From the NCBI RefSeq assembly GCF_902459465.1, contig NC_047062.1, positions 1,676,501 through 1,740,500 of the forward strand: a DNA stretch of 64,000 nucleotides, given 5' to 3'. A model generated the notes under the pieces. It was not told where the DNA came from and ran no database searches. It worked only from the letters and a program-made list of their open reading frames with translations. This DNA is from Asterias rubens. Taxonomy: Eukaryota; Echinodermata; Asteroidea; Forcipulatida; Asteriidae. The position numbers and the translations under genes were made by a program. Numbering within the stretch: position 1 is the first letter of the stretch; every line of letters starts with the position of its first letter. Shown piece by piece: positions 58,836 to 64,000 of this stretch.

Positions 58836-59605
58836 TAGAGGTTAACAGTGGTAATGCATAGCCATGTACCTTGGATGGGCCAATTAGCAACCTCCTTTTG
58901 ACTTATGTGTAAGTGCATGACGTCGTGTGCATAAGGTCCATTGTTTGCACCTCAGCAACGTTTGAAAACAAACTAACATCTGAAATGGAGACAATCACAT
59001 TGTCAAACAATTTATAACCAAATTGTACACAATTTTTCTTTATAATAAGTTTAAAATTAGTAGCAGGGGATGAGACATAACGTAATTTTACTCATTTGAT
59101 TTGACTTTTTCTATAAACAAAAATGCATGACTTGCAGCTTTTAACGAGTAGCTACTACTTCAACGTTTGGTGATATGTTTTTGACAAATCAAAGTTAGCA
59201 TAGCATTTTTAACACTTGAAATTATAGTAAATGCACAATGCTAAAAACAAGTTGTGTCTCTCTTTTTATTTGAATTTGGTTGACACTTCTAAAATGATTA
59301 ATGCATGACAAGCATGAATTGTATCTGCTGGCAGTAGGGTGAAAATGTAGACTTAATGTATATTTAAAGTGCAATGTTTTTTAAAGTTTTTGATGCAGGC
59401 TGTAGTAGAATTACAAAACAAATACTTATAACCAAAGAAACATATTGAACTTATAATTTAAGTTGTAAGCTCATAACCAAAGAAACAAAGATGTGACTGA
59501 TCTCACTGAAAGACCAAGAATTCTAGTTCTTTAATCTGATAATCGTAGAGTCATATAAATTAATAGCAACAAATGTCCAAATACACGAGACCATAGCTGT
59601 GGCCT
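58836..59605. other. No gene seen
   Basis: AT-rich sequence with no frame longer than about 60 codons. A phrase ataaccaaagaaac occurs twice (59430, 59474). Confidence 0.55.
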
Positions 59606-59989
59606 TTAAAGGCAGTGGACACTATCGATAATTACTCAAAATATTTATAAGCATAAAACCTTACTTGGTAACGAGTAATGGGGAGAGGCTAGTAGTATAA
59701 AACATTGTGAGAAGTGGCTCCCTCTGAAGTGGAGTAGTTTTCAAGAAAGAAGTAATTTTCCACGAATTTGATTTCGAATTTGAGGTCTCAAAATCAAGCA
59801 TCTGAATGCACACAACTTCGTGTGACAAGGGTGTTTTTTCTTTCTTTCATTATTATCTCGCAGCTTCGATGACCGATTGAGCTCAAATTTTCACAGGTTT
59901 GTTATTTTATGCATATGTTGAGATACAACAAGTGAGAAGACTGTCTTTGACAATTACTAATAGTGTCCACTGCCTTTAATGGCAGGAAA
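59606..59989 (-). mobile_element. Family A MITE
   Basis: Ends ttaaaggcagtggacactat and tagtgtccactgcctttaa, nearly perfect inverted termini over about 19 bp. Confidence 0.9.
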
Positions 59990-60949
59990 ACAACAACATT
60001 ACCAAGTTATGGCTTGTTGTGTTGGACATATTAATTGTTGTGTTGCACATAATATTTGCATCTTAATTTTGTGAATTTCACAGTAGCAATATTCAATATT
60101 ATTAAAAAGAAATTATGACGCCAGAGGTAGTTATAACTCATATCTCTTGCATTAATTTATATTGGATCAGGTTTTTTTCGCAATAATTTGACAAATTGTA
60201 ATCTGAAACATCCTAGGTATCTCCCTTGGCGCCAATCATCCAGAATTTTTCTGTCATCTAAATTATTTCCATTTTTGAGAAAGAAATTTGATCATCTTGA
60301 AATGTTGAAATGTTTGAGGAAAAATTCTTGAAATTGTTATTACAATATTTTTACATTTACTTTACTGAGAATCTTGTTAAAATTATCTGTTTACATGTTT
60401 CTTAAAAACTTGACAGTGGTTTAGTTTGATACACTTTCAGTCTTCCCAAAATTAATGTTACACTGTTAAAATTAGAATCACCCACATAAATAAATTCGAT
60501 TTCTGTGTTTGTATTATGTCACCAGACTACAGTAACATAGCATGTAATCTAAATGGTCTCATTGCAGACAGTGTTTCACATACATGTAATGGAAACATCT
60601 TATTATGTCACCAGGTCATGGCCAATGTTCTGGTTTATTGGAACAGCATACCTCTTAAAGGGTGTGCATAAAATTGGTAAAATTGAAAATATAATCGGTC
60701 ACAGATTTGCATATAACTTAAAGATGGTTATGATAAGAAACTTCCCTTGATAAACGGAAATGCAATAATTTGTGAGAAATGAGAAGAAGAAACAAATTGT
60801 GAGTCCGGACCAAAACCTGTGGTTTAAAAAGTGACAAGTGTTATGTTTTTTTAGCTTAAACTTTCACAGAGTTGTTTATTCATGCTTATGTCATGTATGC
60901 AGAATCACATAGGGTGTACTGTTCCATGATAATTACTTATGTTGTCTGT
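59990..60949. other. No gene seen
   Basis: AT-rich. A short stretch ctcttaaagggtgtgcataa at 60653 resembles the start of a TTAA element. No coding signal. Confidence 0.5.
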
Positions 60950-61035
60950 GAGCTTTAAAGTGAAAGTTTAACACTACAGTGAGAAGAGAAAAGTGGTCTC
61001 TTCCCACAGAAATTGTAACTATCACTTTAAAGCTC
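60950..61035. repeat. Short inverted repeat
   Basis: gagctttaaagtgaaagtt and aactatcactttaaagctc flank about 48 nt. TTTAAA at both ends resembles other TTAA-type foldbacks in the window. Confidence 0.7.
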
Positions 61036-61474
61036 TTCTGTACCAATTTTCCAGTGTTTTTAAGAACTCTTTACTTTAGTTAAAGCCATTCTTTTGCAAA
61101 TCAACTGATGTTCAATATTTCATGGTTACATTTGCAGTGGGGATAAAGAATATCCATATTGGTGTTATGTTTTGACATGTTTTACATACTATATTATAAA
61201 ATTCTGAAGGCTGGAAAATTGTTTGAATTTTACCTTTTAAAAATATTTAATTAGGCCGTTACAAATGCTGTAATGCATCTTTGATAACTAGTTCCTGCTT
61301 TCTGCTTTACACTTATGTTATGCCAACAGTCATATATGTTTGTATTGCCTTATATAAATAATGTATTGCCTTATACAAATAAAAATAGCTTTTATTTTAC
61401 GCCACACAGTTTTTGTCCACGTTTTCCCTTCAAGTACATGTACTTGCCTGTCTGTTTCTATTGAAAAAAGATCA

Positions 61475-61667
61475 GGGCCGAATTTCATAAAGCATACAAG
61501 CATAAAAACTTGCTAAGCACTGAAATATATTGCTTAGCTGAAATAGGTTACTAGCCAAAATATTATAAAATTTACATTGCTGTGACTGGTACCCCACTTA
61601 ATTTTTGCTTTGCAAAGATATTTGCTAAGCAGAATTATCTGCTTATATCTTTATGAAATTGGGTCCG
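61475..61667. mobile_element. Family B element (gggccgaatttcataaagc ends)
   Basis: Termini gggccgaatttcataaagc and ctttatgaaattgggtcc are inverted. The interior repeats tgctaagca motifs. Relatives lie at 62005-62161, 62818-62986 and 22799-22960. Confidence 0.78.
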
Positions 61668-62004
61668 GCTGATGAATGGCAGGTTTGTGTTACACGCATA
61701 TGGAAATAATATTTATTCATCGACATGGTCTTTGATAAAGATACTATTTCAACATTGTCATTTGTTGGTCTGAGGAAATACTATACAATCCAGTAATATA
61801 AATTTCAGGAAATTAACCCTGAACTTAATTGGTAAAACATTCTTCCTTCACGAATGAATGCTGAAGTTCCAAGGTACTTAAACTTGTTTGTGTATTATGC
61901 TAATATAATTGCGTTTAATTAATGACATGTAATGACCTACTTCAGTCATTATTTAAAAATTTGATTGAATGCTTCAGAAGAATTGTTCTCCTGGTCTTTT
62001 TTTC

Positions 62005-62161
62005 TTCGAGCTGCTTAAACAGTTTGCAGAAATTGAGCAGGATACCAGTCACAAATGGTACATTTGACATTGTAGTTCGGCTGGTAACCTTATTCTGGTA
62101 AGCATAACTTTGTTGTGCTTGCATCTTTTTTATGCTTTAAGCAACTCTATGAAATTGGGTC
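62005..62161. mobile_element. Family B element
   Basis: Shares gagctgcttaa, agcaggata-ccagtcaca, ggctggtaacctta and ctctatgaaattgggtcc with the copy at 62818-62986. The left terminus is eroded. Confidence 0.75.
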
Positions 62162-62348
62162 CTCAAAATTGACATCAGATGAGATTTCAATATTTGGTTT
62201 ATTTACAATTCAAGACCAGTCGTTACTGAACCTATTTCTCCATAGAGCCATTACCGTTTATGTACAAGGAAACCATTTATAAATATTGGCTCACTTCCCC
62301 ACTGCACTCAAAAATTTGTTGAAGTGAAAGGTGACACCCTAATTAAAG

Positions 62349-62729
62349 TTTAAAGGCAATTACTCAAAATAATTATTAGCATAAAACCTTGCTTGGTAAC
62401 GAGTAATGGGGAGAGGTTGATAGTATAAAACATTGTGAGAAACAGCTCCCTCTGAAGTAACATAGTTTGCCAGAAAGAAGTAGTTTTCCACGAATTTGAT
62501 TTTGAGACCTCAGATTTAGTATTTGAGGTCTCAAAATCAAGCGTCTGAAAGCACACAACTTTGTGTGACAAGGGTGTTTTTTTTTTCATTCATATCTCGC
62601 AATGAGTCCCAAATTTGACGACCAATTGAGCTCAAATTTTCACAGGTTTGTTATTTTATGCATATGTTGCGATACACCAAGTGGGAAAACTGGTCTTTGA
62701 CAATTACCAATAGTGTCCATTGTCATTAA
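62349..62729 (-). mobile_element. Family A MITE, left terminus shortened
   Basis: Starts tttaaaggcaattactcaaa (part of the terminal repeat deleted) and ends tagtgtccattgtcattaa. Confidence 0.85.
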
Positions 62730-62817
62730 AGAGCGAGGAGACTAAAGCTATTGCTTTAGGATACACTTAGGACACAAGAAGTCATGTAAAATTAAACAGC
62801 TGTGCTTTCCCACCAAT

Positions 62818-62986
62818 GGGCTCATATTCATAGAGCTGCTTAACAAGTTTCTGCTTAGCAAACATAGCAGGATAACAGTCACAGATTGTGAGTGTGAAAT
62901 TGCATTTTGGTCGGTAACCATATTTTGGTAAGCATAGTTTTGTTTGGCTCAGCTACTTTTTATGAAATCTCTATGAAATTGAGCCT
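62818..62986. mobile_element. Family B element
   Basis: gggctcatattcatagagct at the left and ctctatgaaattgagcc at the right form inverted ends. The interior has agcaggataacagtcacag. Confidence 0.78.
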
Positions 62987-62992
62987 TGTTTA

Positions 62993-63146
62993 TACAATGG
63001 GAGACTTTCTGGGACGATAGAGGGCAACAGACTTACCGGGTAAATCCATTGTTCTCAGAATTATGCGCATGTTCAGAACTACGTAAACAATGGAAATTTA
63101 CCCGGTATGTCTGCTGCCGCCTAGCATTGGAAAGTCTCCTATTGTG
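62993..63146. repeat. Foldback with about 65-bp arms
   Basis: acaatgggagactttctggg..cagacttaccgggtaaat pairs with atttacccggtatgtctg..ggaaagtctcctattgt. The loop is around 63060-63080. Confidence 0.85.
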
Positions 63147-63786
63147 AGGATGGAAATGGTTGAGTGAGCACATATATGCCAGTTCTGTTTATGCAGCCAA
63201 GTGGTGTGCAGGTTGGTAAGTATTTTGGATTGCTTGTGGATTCAGGGTGGTGTGACCACACCGACATTAGTAGGTGTCTATGTTATCACTGCAAAGTCAA
63301 GTATTCCTGGGGAAGGATGGTAATTTCACCGTGTAGAGTTTGAGCTTGAAGACTGACGGGGCAGTGGACTCAGTACTTGTGGCATCATCAGTACAAGGTA
63401 ATTAAGTCAGTCGTACCTGTTTTTGTTTTAACTTCTGTGGTTATAATTGCACGATACAAAATTATACCCTTTCCTTGCTCACTTGCATAGGAAAATGCGC
63501 TTCGCTCAGTACTGCCTATGCTTATGGCATCGAGGAAGGAGTATTTGTATACCAAAACATGTACAATAGGCTTTTTTGTTAGTGACAGAAAGCCTCGTTG
63601 CCAGAAACATTAAATGCTTAGGAAATGAAAGTGAAATGTTTGGCTTTGGGACCAATTCCATGAATCTTTAAACAATCCACTTGTGGTTCAGCATGCTATA
63701 GGTTTGATAACGGGGAATGGACCCTGGTTTAATTGATACTGTTTTGGTTTCATGAAAGGGTTTTATGAAATGAATTCCTCATCTAG

Positions 63787-64000
63787 TTAAAGTATTCGGG
63801 TACTTTTTCAAAATGTCCACAGATTTACATTAAACTTACAGGGTTTGAAGATAATGATAGTGGAAGGCCTTCCTTCAAATATTACTAACTAAGGTCCCAT
63901 TTTTGGTCCCATGAGACCAAAACTATTTTAGCATGTAAAATCCCCTTAACCAGTTATGATATTATACCAAAACCATAGCATAACTGGTTAATACGTTTTT
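63787..64000. mobile_element. TTAA foldback element, cut by window end
   Basis: Starts ttaaagtattcgggtacttt and follows the 7861 and 17361 copies through the inner aaccagttatg palindrome, with a deletion near 63895. The remainder lies beyond the window. Confidence 0.85.

Overview
The window is animal nuclear DNA: spliced genes with GT-AG introns, tRNA-derived SINEs, LINE fragments, and many small TTAA-flanked inverted-repeat elements. The gene content (peripherin/ROM-type tetraspanin, RECQL, a PPP1R27-like ankyrin protein) and the SINE and MITE style suggest a deuterostome invertebrate, most likely an echinoderm and perhaps a sea star. The species is an inference from repeat style, not proven.

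Layout. Positions 1-18.5 kb hold two tandem copies of a peripherin-2/ROM1-like tetraspanin gene on the + strand. Copy 1 enters at its 5' side (exons 1-14, 474-613, 2431-2665, 3235-4434). Copy 2 appears complete in six exons (9537-9680, 11464-11591, 12568-12721, 13135-13274, 14331-14565, 15133-16845; 837 aa). The copies share a segmental duplication (1-6290 and 12708-18505). Each carries a long Lys/Ser/Pro-rich repeat tail, resembling the histone H1 C-terminus, fused behind the tetraspanin core. Positions 18.5-37.5 kb hold no convincing gene, only MITEs, foldbacks, a LINE 3' end and unassigned sequence. At 37542-38279 on the - strand is a single-exon ankyrin-repeat protein resembling the PP1 regulator PPP1R27. 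At 44724-57698 on the + strand is a complete 13-exon RECQL (RecQ1) DNA helicase gene of 688 codons with every diagnostic motif. Positions 57.7-64 kb are noncoding and repeat-rich.

Mobile DNA. The commonest element (family A, about 350-450 bp) begins TTAAAGGCAGTGGACACTAT or a variant and has about 19 copies on both strands. One copy is split by a 5'-truncated non-LTR retrotransposon flanked by a 10-bp target duplication. Because the peripherin region is duplicated, two other TTAA elements can be compared with their empty paralogous sites: 5648-6207 is only in copy 1, and 17361-17767 is only in copy 2.

The three gene systems are functionally unrelated: a photoreceptor-type membrane-shaping tetraspanin, a PP1-binding scaffold candidate and a genome-maintenance helicase. 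The most unusual feature is the pair of tetraspanins with expanding, H1-like cytosolic tails.
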